From Comamonas antarctica (GTDB lineage Bacteria > Pseudomonadota > Gammaproteobacteria > Burkholderiales > Burkholderiaceae_C), in assembly GCF_013363755.1 (NCBI RefSeq), contig NZ_CP054842.1, positions 111,732 to 175,731 of the forward strand: DNA of 64,000 nucleotides. The letters run 5' to 3'. A model generated the notes under the pieces. The model was given only the letters and a program-made list of their open reading frames with translations, did not search any database and was not told where the DNA came from. Position 1 is the first letter of the stretch; each line of letters opens with the position of its first letter. Of this stretch, positions 1-8,302 are shown in pieces. A program made the translations under genes and the position numbers.

Positions 1-23
1 GTTGGTCTCGCAGTGCCATTGCT

Positions 24-464
24 TTACCACTGCACGTAGAACATGGCCTTGGCCAGCAGCACGATGGCCAGCACATGGCAGAACACGCTCAGGTGCAGCC
101 GGCGCGAGCGACGCCCCCCCAGCACACCGCGCCGTCGCCAGAACATAGCGCTGGCGAAATGCCCGAACACGCTGAGCGACAGTGCGATCTTAAGCATCAA
201 CAGCAGCCCGAAGCTGCTGGTTAGCGGCTGTGCCAGCGCTGCGCGGTGCTGCCAGGCCAGACTGATGCCAGCTGCGTAGAGCGTCAGCAGCACCCAGGGC
301 ATCACGGCGGTGGATTGGTTGCCGATCGCGCGCTCCACCGCGCGCATAGTCTCTTGAGGCAAGTGCTTGCGCACACCTTCGAGCATCACCACTTCGAAGA
401 ACACCGTGCCCACGAAGGCGATGGCGGCCAGCAGGTGCAAGATCAGCAGGACACCATAGCTCAC
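24..464 (-). CDS. CopD-like small integral membrane protein
   Basis: A 146-residue protein with about four hydrophobic helices. Histidines sit near the N-terminal helix (LLILHLLAA) and in later helices (FGHFASAMF, LHLSVFCHVLA), as in CopD-type or cytochrome-like membrane proteins, so haem or copper binding is possible but not proven. The start is GTG at 464, chosen because GAGGA lies 8 bases upstream. It is the last gene of a leftward operon running haemoglobin, nnrS, nsrR and then this gene, 10 bp after the nsrR stop. It probably takes part in nitric-oxide or copper stress at the inner membrane. The family assignment is by hydrophobic pattern and context only. Confidence 0.6.
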   Translation of the reverse strand: MSYGVLLILHLLAAIAFVGTVFFEVVMLEGVRKHLPQETMRAVERAIGNQSTAVMPWVLLTLYAAGISLAWQHRAALAQPLTSSFGLLLMLKIALSLSVFGHFASAMFWRRRGVLGGRRSRRLHLSVFCHVLAIVLLAKAMFYVQW

Positions 465-474
465 GGGGAAGTCC

Positions 475-930
475 TCATGCCACCCGCCTGCGTTCCAGCT
501 TCATGCGCTGGCTCGCTTTCAGCGGTAGGTCGGTGCTGGGCAACAGGTCGGCCAACGAGAAGCCGTCCAAGTGGGTCATGAACACCTGCAGGGAGCCGCT
601 GAGTACGTCGGCCAGGCGACACCGTCCCGTCAAGACGCACTGGTTGCCGGTCGAGAAACACTCGACCAAGGCAAAGTCCGGCTCGATGTCACGCACCACG
701 GCGCCCAGGTTGATGTCGCGCGGCGCATGGGCCAGGCGCATGCCCCCGCCCTTGCCGCGCACAGTCTCGATCCAGCCTTGCAGGGCGAGTTGGTAGGTCA
801 CCTTCATCAAATGCGCTTCCGATATCTCATAGGCCTGCGCCACCTCCGAGATGGTGCACAGGCGTTCGGGCTGCTGCGCCACATACATTAACAGGCGCAG
901 CGCGTAGTCGGTCATCATGGTCAAACGCAT
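475..930 (-). CDS. nsrR: NsrR-type Rrf2 nitric-oxide-sensing repressor
   Basis: A 151-residue Rrf2-family regulator. The N-terminal winged helix begins MRLTMMTDYALRLLMYVAQ, and the stretch CFSTGNQCVLTGRC (Cys-X6-Cys-X5-Cys) is the iron-sulfur ligand cluster of NsrR. In this family the cluster reacts with NO and repression is lifted. The start is ATG at 930, because homology begins there and GGAG lies just upstream; a longer frame to 1008 is a low-quality extension. It lies in an operon with nnrS and a truncated haemoglobin, typical NsrR targets, and a matching palindrome lies at the head of the operon (2636-2662), so it probably regulates its own operon. The assignment is strong. Confidence 0.9.
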   Translation of the reverse strand: MRLTMMTDYALRLLMYVAQQPERLCTISEVAQAYEISEAHLMKVTYQLALQGWIETVRGKGGGMRLAHAPRDINLGAVVRDIEPDFALVECFSTGNQCVLTGRCRLADVLSGSLQVFMTHLDGFSLADLLPSTDLPLKASQRMKLERRRVA

Positions 931-943
931 GGGATGGCTCCAG

Positions 944-2191
944 TCATTGCGGCGGGTGCGGCCGCGCCGCAATCTGTTCGGGCTTGAGAACCGGCGCAGC
1001 CGGCGCATCGATGCGCGGGCGGATCAGCATCGGGAAGAACCGCCACAGGTACAGCACGAAGGCCAGCACCCAGGCGCCAGCGGATGCGTGCAAGGCACCC
1101 AACGCCAAGCCGGTGGGCAGCAGCGCCAGCAGGCGCAGCGCCGCGGCCGCGATCACTAGCCCGTAACAGCACACGATAAGGCGATCCGGGCGCAGCGGCC
1201 GCCCCAGATGTCCCAGCGCCGTGCGGGTCACCATGCCGATGATCAGAACCGAGAATCCGGCCACGCCAATCACATGTGCCGGCCATGCGGCGCGCAGCAC
1301 GGCGCCTGCAGCGTGGGCGGCGGCCACCAGAAGCCCCACGCCTATTGCGGCATACCCGACATACAAAATCCAGAGCAGCGGCACGCGCCGCACGGCTGCC
1401 GGCTTCCAGGCCAGGACCTGCACAAGCGCAACCACGCCAGCCACGCTCAGGAACAGGGCCGATGCCTCTGCCCAGCCCATCAGTCCGCAGCCGATGGCCA
1501 AGCCGCCGGCCGCCAGTTGCCAATGGCCGCTGCGCGTGTGCATCGGAACCGTCAAACCCGGCACCGCCCGGATCGCAAAAAACGGAATCACCCGGCGTGC
1601 CACCAGGAGCGCGATCATCGCCATGCACAGCAACCCGGTGTTGAAGTGCTGCATGAGCTGGCCATGGTCGCTCTGCCGGGTTGCAAGCAGGAACAACGCA
1701 TCAGCCCCGCCCAACGCGAACACCAGCAACGGCAGGCCGTAGTTGCGCTGGCTGCGCGCGCCGTAGATGGCGCGGCCCAGGGCCAGGGCCGACACGGCGA
1801 AGAACAGTACCTCGCAGGCAAGCGCCAGTGCAAACGCAATGTCTCCCGGCACGAGGTAGCCCACCCGCGCCAGAACCCACAGCAGGCTCAAGGCGGCCAG
1901 CGCCCTGCCCTTGAGCGGATTGGTGCCCGTCCAGTTGCTGCCCGCCGTGAGCAGGAAGCCCACCGCGATGGTGGCGATGAAGCCCCAGAGCATCTCGTGC
2001 GCATGCCAGACAACACCGGCCAGTTTCCCGCGCAGCAGCTCGGGCGCAAACACCCACAGCGCCACCGACACGGCGGCCCAAAAGCAGCCGGCCAGGTAAA
2101 GCGGCCGAAATCCCAGCTCCAGAAACGCTGCCCATTGCGGCGGGGGCGGCTTCGCCCTACTAGGCTCCTCGATCTGCAACAGTTCAGCCAT
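944..2191 (-). CDS. nnrS: NnrS family haem-copper membrane protein
   Basis: A polytopic membrane protein of about 415 residues with roughly 12 hydrophobic segments. Typical NnrS motifs are visible: FRPLYLAGCFWAA near the N-terminus, GVVWHAHEMLWGF with paired histidines, AVGFLLTAGSNWTG, and MVTRTALGHLGRPL near the C-terminus. NnrS proteins bind haem and copper and protect cells from nitrosative stress. The ATG at 2191 is preferred; an upstream TTG at 2200 overlaps the stop of the haemoglobin gene. It is translationally coupled to the haemoglobin gene upstream and lies just ahead of nsrR. Confidence 0.92.
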   Translation of the reverse strand: MAELLQIEEPSRAKPPPPQWAAFLELGFRPLYLAGCFWAAVSVALWVFAPELLRGKLAGVVWHAHEMLWGFIATIAVGFLLTAGSNWTGTNPLKGRALAALSLLWVLARVGYLVPGDIAFALALACEVLFFAVSALALGRAIYGARSQRNYGLPLLVFALGGADALFLLATRQSDHGQLMQHFNTGLLCMAMIALLVARRVIPFFAIRAVPGLTVPMHTRSGHWQLAAGGLAIGCGLMGWAEASALFLSVAGVVALVQVLAWKPAAVRRVPLLWILYVGYAAIGVGLLVAAAHAAGAVLRAAWPAHVIGVAGFSVLIIGMVTRTALGHLGRPLRPDRLIVCCYGLVIAAAALRLLALLPTGLALGALHASAGAWVLAFVLYLWRFFPMLIRPRIDAPAAPVLKPEQIAARPHPPQ

Positions 2192-2196
2192 ACCGC

Positions 2197-2601
2197 TCAA
2201 CCCTGTGCCAACGCCGCGGGCAGCGCGTCGGGATTACGACTGATCTGGTAGCCCATCCACAGGCTTTGCGCGATGCGCTCGGCCATCGCGCAGGCCTGCT
2301 CGGCCATCGCCTGATTGGGCTGCGCCACCGCGTTCTCGCGGAACAGCTTCAGCCAGCGCTGGAACAGCTCTGCCGAGAGCCCGGGCAACACCGCATGCTT
2401 AGGCATGGGCGCGCCCGAAAACCGGCCCGTGCGCCGGAGAATGGCCGACCAGAAATCCACCAGCTTGGCCAAGTGGCGGTCCCAGTCGTCAATGTGTGCC
2501 TCGAAGATCGGACCCAGCACCTCGTCCTCACGGACACGGGCATAGAACGTGTGCACCAGGGCCGTGGCTTCGGCTTCGGTGCAGAGATTGCTCCCGGGCA
2601 T
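2197..2601 (-). CDS. Group III truncated haemoglobin
   Basis: A small globin with the group III truncated-haemoglobin pattern: FYARVREDEVLGPIF, a proximal segment around MPKHAVLPGLSAELFQRWL, and a tail WMGYQISRN. These proteins bind O2 or NO and are often placed with NO-detoxification genes. Two ATGs are possible. The one at 2637 lies inside the palindromic operator and lacks a ribosome site; the one at 2601 has a weak AGAG upstream and starts just before the conserved globin fold. I chose 2601, giving 134 residues. The stop overlaps the nnrS start region, suggesting coupled translation. Confidence 0.85.
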   Translation of the reverse strand: MPGSNLCTEAEATALVHTFYARVREDEVLGPIFEAHIDDWDRHLAKLVDFWSAILRRTGRFSGAPMPKHAVLPGLSAELFQRWLKLFRENAVAQPNQAMAEQACAMAERIAQSLWMGYQISRNPDALPAALAQG

Positions 2602-2635
2602 TGCGTGCTCTGTCGTTTGTAACGTTGGATTATTC

Positions 2636-2662
2636 ATAAGATATATAAATAATATACCTTAT
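2636..2662. promoter_or_regulatory. NsrR-type operator palindrome
   Basis: A 27-bp AT-rich inverted repeat with 11-base arms, ATAAGRTATAT, a 5-base centre, then the reverse complement. Only one arm pair mismatches. It resembles the known NsrR site (AAGATGYATTT and its complement). It heads the haemoglobin-nnrS-nsrR operon and lies 60 bp before the divergent cupin gene, so it could control both directions. Confidence 0.75.
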
Positions 2663-2721
2663 GATAGCGCCAAGCGGCTTCCTCGGCATCCCTTTCTGAC
2701 CTACATCAACCCCAAAGCGCC

Positions 2722-3048
2722 ATGGCCCTCAAACATTCCCATCCCCTAGAAGTCATCGATCTGCACGCCATGGACCATTCGCAGGGCACGGCGGTCAGCA
2801 GCAGCCTGCTCAAGACGCCGCATCTCCAGTTGATGCGGGTAGTGCTGGCAGCAGGACAGTCGCTGCCAGAGCACCACGTGCCCGGCGAGATCACGGTCCA
2901 ATGTCTGTCGGGCGAGGCGGATGTCGCGACACCATCGCGGACGTGCAGACTTGTGCCAGGCTGCTTGGTGATGCTGCCCGCCGCAGAACCCCACTGCGTG
3001 CAGGCCCATAGGGACACGGTGCTGCTAGTGACGATGCTGCATCACTGA
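2722..3048 (+). CDS. Small cupin-domain protein
   Basis: A 108-residue single-domain cupin. The sequence LPEHHVPGEITVQCLSGEADV fits cupin motif 1, with HH and E as likely metal ligands, and LVPGCLVMLPAAEPHCVQA fits motif 2 with its histidine. Such small cupins are common next to nnrS and haemoglobin genes, but their substrate is unknown. It is transcribed away from the NsrR-type operator, so it may be a further member of that regulon. The next gene follows after 24 bp in the same direction. Confidence 0.8.
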   Translation: MALKHSHPLEVIDLHAMDHSQGTAVSSSLLKTPHLQLMRVVLAAGQSLPEHHVPGEITVQCLSGEADVATPSRTCRLVPGCLVMLPAAEPHCVQAHRDTVLLVTMLHH

Positions 3049-3072
3049 AATTTTTTCAGAAAGAAGACCGAT

Positions 3073-4560
3073 ATGAAAAAGAACGCTCTCGATGAGCTTG
3101 ACGGCACAGCACTCCGACCGCGTCAGATGCTGCTGCGCTTCGCGGTCTTGGGCTGCGCCGGCGTGGCTTCGACCGCCCACGCGCATGTGAAATGGTTTGC
3201 GCCCTACATCGTGGGCGCGCCACCGCAGCCGTTGAGCGCAACGCTCACCAATCAGTGGTTCTGGATCGGCATCGCACTGGTGCTGATGTTCTTCCTGGCC
3301 ACCCGGGCCGTCGAGAAGATGTCCGTCGGACAAAGCATCCTCGCCGGCATGGACAAGGTGATGAATCCGCTGTGGATGCGCCTGGACGATTTCGTGCGGG
3401 TGGTCATCGCGGCCTTCTTCGTCGCGATCTTCGCGGTCGGCGGGGTCTATCTGACGCCAGATCTGAAGACACCAAACGAGTGGGTGTCGTGGATGCAATT
3501 GCTGATTGCCGCCTGCGTCTTCTCGCGCCGGACGATGCCGCTGGCGGCTGCCGGCATCATCGTGCTGTGGGTGCTGGCGTTGACCGAGTACGACCTGTTC
3601 CACCTGCTGGACTATCTGGCACTCGGTGTCTCGGTCGCGGGCTACCTGGTGCTTGAATCGTCGAAAAAACCGCAGTGGCGCAAGTACCGCTTTGAAGTGC
3701 TGCGCTGGGGCGTGGCCATCGCCCTGATGTGGTCGAGCCTGGAGAAGTTCGCGTATCCGGACTGGTTTTACCCGCTGGTCGAAGAAAAGCCGTTTCTCAC
3801 CTTTGGCATGCCGCGCGACATGTTCATCCCGATGGCCGGAGTCGCAGAGTTCACGATGGGCTTCGGCCTGCTCTGGACAGCGCTGGTCCGGCGCCTGTCG
3901 GCGATCACGCTGTTCGTGATCTTCAATGCAGCGGTCTATCCGTTCGGGCGCATCGACATGGTGGGCCATGCCCTGATCATGGCCATCATCGTGGCCATTG
4001 CCGCAGACCCGACGCCTCAGGTGCGCTTCGCCATTCGGCGTTCGGTCTGGACGATTCCGGCTATGCTCAGTGCGGCGTTGCTTGTCTTTGCAAGCGGCTA
4101 CTGGGGCCTGCATCTGGCGTTGTACGGCCCGAGCGGTGAAGCAAACGCGCCCACCGCAGAGATGGCGACCCACACGTACAGTGCCGAACATCCGCATGGG
4201 CCGCAGGTCATCGGCCAAGCAACCGCGCCTCCCGCCCCTTCTGGTGCTCACGGGCTTGGGCATACAGCGCCGCCTGCAAGCGCATCGGGTGGCTCGGCGC
4301 GCGAGGCCTACGAAGCCAGCATGGCCAGAATGCACCGCCCGATGCAGGTGGGGATCCGGCACCCCGATCCCGACGTGGCGTTCGTGCTCGGCATGATCCC
4401 GCATCACCAGGGTGCAATCGACATGGCGCAGATCCAGTTGCAGTACGGACAGGACCCCGTAAACCGCAAGCTGGCGCAGGAGATCATCGCCGCGCAGCGG
4501 CATGAGATCCAGGAGATGAAGGCTTGGCTGGCAGCAAGGGGCATCCCGCAACCGAACTGA
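3073..4560 (+). CDS. DoxX-like membrane protein fused to a DUF305 domain
   Basis: A 495-residue protein with two parts. Residues about 1-350 form a signal or anchor plus around nine membrane helices, including DoxX-like features such as WSSLEKFAYPDWFYP and GVAEFTMGFGLLW. After a low-complexity linker rich in Ala, Pro and Gly with several His (about 355-415), the C-terminus is a DUF305 domain with the signature MIPHHQGAIDMAQIQL and a final ETHAQ-like helix region (AAQRHEIQEMKAWL). DUF305 proteins are periplasmic and linked to copper or other metals. The fusion suggests a membrane-anchored metal-binding domain. It follows the cupin gene and may share its promoter. Confidence 0.8.
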   Translation: MKKNALDELDGTALRPRQMLLRFAVLGCAGVASTAHAHVKWFAPYIVGAPPQPLSATLTNQWFWIGIALVLMFFLATRAVEKMSVGQSILAGMDKVMNPLWMRLDDFVRVVIAAFFVAIFAVGGVYLTPDLKTPNEWVSWMQLLIAACVFSRRTMPLAAAGIIVLWVLALTEYDLFHLLDYLALGVSVAGYLVLESSKKPQWRKYRFEVLRWGVAIALMWSSLEKFAYPDWFYPLVEEKPFLTFGMPRDMFIPMAGVAEFTMGFGLLWTALVRRLSAITLFVIFNAAVYPFGRIDMVGHALIMAIIVAIAADPTPQVRFAIRRSVWTIPAMLSAALLVFASGYWGLHLALYGPSGEANAPTAEMATHTYSAEHPHGPQVIGQATAPPAPSGAHGLGHTAPPASASGGSAREAYEASMARMHRPMQVGIRHPDPDVAFVLGMIPHHQGAIDMAQIQLQYGQDPVNRKLAQEIIAAQRHEIQEMKAWLAARGIPQPN

Positions 4561-4700
4561 CACACCCGTCGCAGCAATTGCATCCGATGGCTGCCTGCAC
4601 TTAGGCACTGCGAAACGGGCGGGAACCCACGTGTGCCTGGCCTGCATAGCTGATCAGAGCTTCATCATTCATCGAAGGTGCGCGGGCGACAACGGCGACA

Positions 4701-4906
4701 GTGGCACACAGCGGTTGCGCCCGCATTCGTTTCTTTGCCAATGCCAACGGCCCCCCATTCCTGCAGTGCTCTCTGACAAGCTGGCTGCATCTGCAGGCGA
4801 ACAATTCCGGCCCGAGATTGACCTGCAGATTCAACGCGGCGACTGGCTGGTACGCCTGCAGTGCCCTTTGCCGCAATGCGGGGCGCTCCTGCACGAGCTG
4901 CGATGA
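4701..4906 (+). pseudogene. IS66 tnpA remnant (truncated, frameshifted)
   Basis: The translation APAFVSLPMPTAPHS, in one frame, matches the middle of the intact IS66 TnpA at 8632-9018. After a frameshift the next frame reads [19 protein letters not shown] and QCGALLHELR before the stop, matching its end. The 5' half is missing. It overlaps the next remnant by ATGA, exactly as in the intact IS66 copy. Confidence 0.8.
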
Positions 4907-5190
4907 TCCGCATCGACGTCGCCTGGCGGGCCACAGCCCCGCCGGACATGCCTACCGGCATCGACACAGCCCTGGGCCGGGTGCTCACCATGTTCGGTTC
5001 CGCCCATCCTCACCCTGCCTATCTGTTCGTGAACAAGCGCGCCAACCAGATCCAGGTGCTGATGCACGACGGCATAGGCATGTGGTTGGCCGCTCGGCGT
5101 CTGCATCAAGGCAAGTTCGTTTGGCCGACACCTGGCAATGAACAAAGGCCGCTGGAGTCTGCTCAGCTTGATCCCCTCAGGTGTTGGACC
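4903..5190 (+). pseudogene. IS66 tnpB remnant cut by a second IS66
   Basis: The frame starts MIRIDVAWRATAPPDM and continues AYLFVNKRANQIQVLMHDG and LHQGKFVWP, clearly homologous to the intact TnpB at 8303-8635. It degenerates after about residue 90 and stops matching exactly where the terminal repeat of the next IS66 begins at 5191. It is therefore an older, different IS66 copy into or beside which the 5191-9096 element came. It is non-functional. Confidence 0.85.
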
Positions 5191-5216
5191 GTAAGCACGC
5201 GGTGATCCCGTCTTGA
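5191..5216. repeat. IS66 left terminal inverted repeat
   Basis: Begins GTAAGCACGCGG and ends TCTTGA. About 19 of 26 bases match the inward reading of the right end at 9071-9096. Confidence 0.85.
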
Positions 5217-5229
5217 CCACCAACGTCAG

Positions 5230-5470
5230 TTACGGCTGGGCACCTTGCCAACGATGCGGCAGCAATTCTTCCACCCGCCTGGCCCTGTGCGTGGGCAGCC
5301 GCGTGAGCACATCCTTGAGGTAGGCATAGGGGTCATGCCCGTTCATACGGGCCGACTGAACCAGGCTCATTACCGCCGCCGCCCGCTGGCCCGCGCGCAG
5401 GCTGCCGGCGAATAACCAGTTGGCTCTGCCAATGGCAACCGGCCGGATCTGGTTCTCGATCCAGTTGTTA
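5230..5470 (-). pseudogene. tnpC: IS66 transposase tnpC, 3' part (C-terminal fragment)
   Basis: It encodes the conserved end of the IS66 transposase: NNWIENQIRPVAIGRANWLF, then AAVMSLVQSARMNGHDPYAY and the stop. The glutamate in NNWIENQ is the last acidic residue of the DDE catalytic set. Joining the base before 5471 to 6964 restores the frame (PVD then NNW), which proves that this and 6964-8237 were one gene before the IS110 element entered. Confidence 0.93.
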
Positions 5471-5716
5471 CCAGGCATGCTATTCGTGCGCACCCTCCGG
5501 CGCGCACGTTTTGCCATCAAGGTATATCGTGTTCGCACCGGGATAGGGGCGTCGGAAGCATGTCATAGCGGGCAGGCCGAAGATAGACAATGAGCCGCGA
5601 GCTCGGGTTGTTAACTGGCCGCCCCTTCGACTCGCCCGGTTGCGCTGCGAGCGCGAATCCGTAGTTGTCGTGTTGCCCGTGAGCTTCCGTCGTGTTCTCA
5701 ATGATGGAGGTGTGTC
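5471..5716 (+). ncRNA. Candidate IS110 bridge-RNA region
   Basis: The 246 bp between the left end of the element and the transposase gene contain no open frame in the right direction. In IS110-group elements this side encodes the bridge RNA that pairs with target and donor DNA. Short matches to the actual junctions are present: GTTGTTA at 5607-5613 equals the left target up to and including the TA core (5464-5470); TGCCCGTG at 5674-5681 is complementary to the right target (6966-6973); ATCCGTA at 5657-5663 equals the right element end plus core (6957-6963). The order of these guides does not fully fit the IS621 model, so the fold is unproven. Confidence 0.45.
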
Positions 5717-6940
5717 ATGAAGATAATCGGACTCGATATTCATCGCACTTTTGCCCAGGTTGCAATCCTCGAGGACGGCGTGGTCAAGGACCATGGTCGA
5801 TTTCTCATGGATCGCGATGCCGTACTCGCATTCGCCCAAAAGGCGCTCAACAAGGATGATGACGTCGTCCTGGAAGCAACTGGAAATACTGCAACCGTCG
5901 TTCGTTTGCTGCAGCCCTTCGTGCATCGGGTCGTGATCGCAAACCCGCTGCAAGTTCGTGCAATCGCCTGGGCCAAGGTCAAGACAGACAAAATCGATGC
6001 AGCCACTCTCGCTCGCCTGCATGCTGCTCGCTTCCTGCCCGAGGTTTGGATGCCGACCGAGGAGGTCGAGCTACAGCGCAGATTGGTTGCAGAACGAACG
6101 CAATTGGTTTCCCAGATGACACGGCTGAAGAACCGCATCCAGTCGATTCTTCACGCAAATCTGCTCCCTCGAGAGACCGGACGGGTATACGGGGCCAAGG
6201 GCCGAGATCGATTGATGTCGCTACCGATCCCTCCCGATCAAATGCGGACGGCCTTGCGGCATCATGACGAACTGCAACGGCTCGGTGGCGAGTTGGCCTT
6301 GGCAGATCGAGCACTTGCGAAGAAAGCACTGGATGACCCCAACGTCCGGCGCCTTATGACCATCAATGGTGTGAACGCGGTGGTGGCGACAAGTGTCTTG
6401 GCTGCAGTCGGTGATATCACACGATTTTCCAGTCCCCAAAAGCTGGTGAGCTACCTGGGACTCAATCCTTCAGTTCATCAATCGGGAGACCATCCGGCAT
6501 TCCATGGACACATCACCCATCAAGGACGTGGCCATGCCCGGGGGATGCTTGTTGAAGCAGCGTGGACTCTGGCAGCAAGTCCAGGACCACTCAGCGCGTT
6601 CTTTCACCGCATCGGCGCCAAACGTGGACGGCAGGTGGCGGCTGTTGCGACCGCCCGAAAATTGGCGGTGCTTATCTGGCACATGCTCTCCAAAGGGCAG
6701 GACTATGAATGGGCGAGACCTGCATTGCTGCAATTCAAGATCCGAGCGCTTGAGCTGACAGCAGGGCACGAGTCCCGCCGCGGCGGCAAGAAACCCGGTC
6801 CAGCACGCGACTACAGTCTAAAGGCCGTGCGCGACCAAGAACGAGCCTGGATTCTTGGTGTCGAGCAAGAGTACAAATACTTCGTCGCACATTGGAAAGA
6901 GAAACCACCAAAGTCGACTCCTCAGCGAGGACATCATTGA
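5717..6940 (+). CDS. IS110-family DEDD transposase
   Basis: A 407-residue transposase. The N-terminus MKIIGLDIHRTFAQVAI holds the first Asp of the RuvC-like DEDD domain. VVLEATGNT gives the Glu, and KTDKIDAATLARL gives the Asp pair. The C-terminal half carries the transposase_20 domain with INGVNAVVATSVLAAVGDI and FSSPQKLVSYLGLNPS, including the conserved region around the catalytic serine. GGAGG lies upstream of the ATG. The gene looks intact, so this element may still be active. Confidence 0.93.
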   Translation: MKIIGLDIHRTFAQVAILEDGVVKDHGRFLMDRDAVLAFAQKALNKDDDVVLEATGNTATVVRLLQPFVHRVVIANPLQVRAIAWAKVKTDKIDAATLARLHAARFLPEVWMPTEEVELQRRLVAERTQLVSQMTRLKNRIQSILHANLLPRETGRVYGAKGRDRLMSLPIPPDQMRTALRHHDELQRLGGELALADRALAKKALDDPNVRRLMTINGVNAVVATSVLAAVGDITRFSSPQKLVSYLGLNPSVHQSGDHPAFHGHITHQGRGHARGMLVEAAWTLAASPGPLSAFFHRIGAKRGRQVAAVATARKLAVLIWHMLSKGQDYEWARPALLQFKIRALELTAGHESRRGGKKPGPARDYSLKAVRDQERAWILGVEQEYKYFVAHWKEKPPKSTPQRGHH

Positions 6941-6963
6941 TTTGCTTGTCAAATACATCCGTA

Positions 6964-8237
6964 TCCACGGGCAGTTGCCCGTCATCGACGAAGCGCGTCA
7001 GCGCTGTCCAGCGCCTGAGGCTGTAATCCAGTGCCCTGGCCGTCGCCGAGCTGTCCGGCAGCTTCTGCCGCTGCAATGTCATCCACTCGTGCAGCGCATC
7101 GAGCACCGGCTTGCTGTGCTGTTGGCGAATCGTCTGGCGCTGATCGGCATTGAGCTCCTTGACCTCGCGCTCGATGTCGTAAACCTTGGCGAACTGCTCC
7201 AGCGCGAACCCGGCGATCTGGCTTTTGTGGGCCGCATGCAGGTCAAAGAATTTGCGCCGCGCATGCGCCAGGCAGCCGACCTCGGTCACGCCACTGGCGA
7301 TCAGGGCCTTGTAGCCAGCGAAGTCGTCGCAGGTCAGCGCCCCTTTCCAGTCGCCCAGGAAGTTGCGGGCGTGCTCGCCGGCCCTGGACTCGCAGAAGTC
7401 GTACACCACGGCCTTGATGTCTTCGAAGGCGCCTGGGGCGTAGGCCCACAGGTAAGCGCGGTGCGTCGTTCCCTTGCCGGGTTTGAGCATCTGCACCGGA
7501 GTCTCGTCGGCGTGCAGCACGCGGTGGCTGAGTATCTCGGCCTTGAGCGCATCGACCAGCGGCTGTAGCCGCACCCCGCAGGTGCCCACCCACTGCGCCA
7601 GAGTCGAGCGGGGGATGGCCAGGCCGGCACGAGCAAAGATAGTTTCCTGGCGGTACAGGGGCAGGTGATCAGCGTACTTGGCCACCAGTACCTGGGCCAG
7701 CAGGCCGGCGGTCGGGATGCCTTTGTCGATCACGTGCGCTTCGACTGGCGTCTGGGTGATGGTTTCGCACTTCGTGCAGGCCCACTTGCCGCGGATGTGA
7801 CGCTCCACCGTGAACACCCCGGGCACATAGTCGAGTTTCTCTGCGACGTCTTCGCCGATGCGCTTCATCGCACAGCCACAGGCGCAGGTGGTCGACTCGG
7901 GTTCATGGCGGATCTCGCGGCGCGGCAGGTGGACTGGCAGCGGCTGGCGTTTGGGCTGCTGTTTGACCTCGGGGGCAGCCGCTGGCGGCTGGAGTTGCTC
8001 GATCTCGATGGCGACGGCCGCCAGGTCGGCCTCGATCTCGTCTTCGAGCAGGCTGCGCTGCTCGGCGTTGAAGCGCTCGGACTGGGCGGCGAACTTCATG
8101 CGCTTGAGCAGCGCGTTCTCATGGGTGAGTTTGGCGTTGAGTGCCTGGCTGTGGCGCAGCTCGGTGAGCAGGCGCGTGGTCATCGCGCGCAACTGCTCGG
8201 CGCTCAGATCATCCAGGGATTGCGGCCGCATCAACAT
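6964..8237 (-). pseudogene. tnpC: IS66 transposase tnpC, 5' part (N-terminal fragment)
   Basis: This part encodes about 425 residues of the IS66 transposase. It has a coiled-coil N-terminus (LRAMTTRLLTELRHSQALNA), a zinc-binding region (CACGCAMKRIGED, then CTKCETITQTPVEAHVIDKG), and the DDE core with VLHADETPVQML and LTCDDFAGYKAL. After QLPVD the frame runs into the IS110 element and the product becomes foreign. The remaining catalytic C-terminus lies at 5230-5470. The gene is therefore inactivated. Confidence 0.93.
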
Positions 8238-8302
8238 GGCAGGCAGTGTGCCAAGGAAGGCCCAGCGCTGTCATGCGCAGATCCACGGATTGCACGCCGG
8301 CT

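Larger units (their letters stand above)
5471..6963 (+). mobile_element. IS110-family element inserted in IS66 tnpC
   Basis: About 1493 bp lies precisely between the two halves of the IS66 transposase gene. A TA dinucleotide occurs at both junctions (5469-5470 and 6962-6963). Removing the element with one TA restores the IS66 reading frame perfectly. The absence of terminal inverted repeats, the lack of a true target duplication, and the long 5' noncoding end followed by a DEDD-type transposase gene all fit the IS110 group. The ends could be placed two bases to the left because of the TA ambiguity. Confidence 0.92.

Noticed and set aside
1208..2251. 347-residue plus-strand frame opposite nnrS
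   Set aside because: It is the complement of a well supported membrane protein and has no domain; its composition (His, Gln, Arg-rich) is that of an antisense frame.
3025..4647. 540-residue minus-strand frame opposite the DoxX/DUF305 gene
   Set aside because: Shadow of the coding strand; rich in His, Asp and Arg with no motif.
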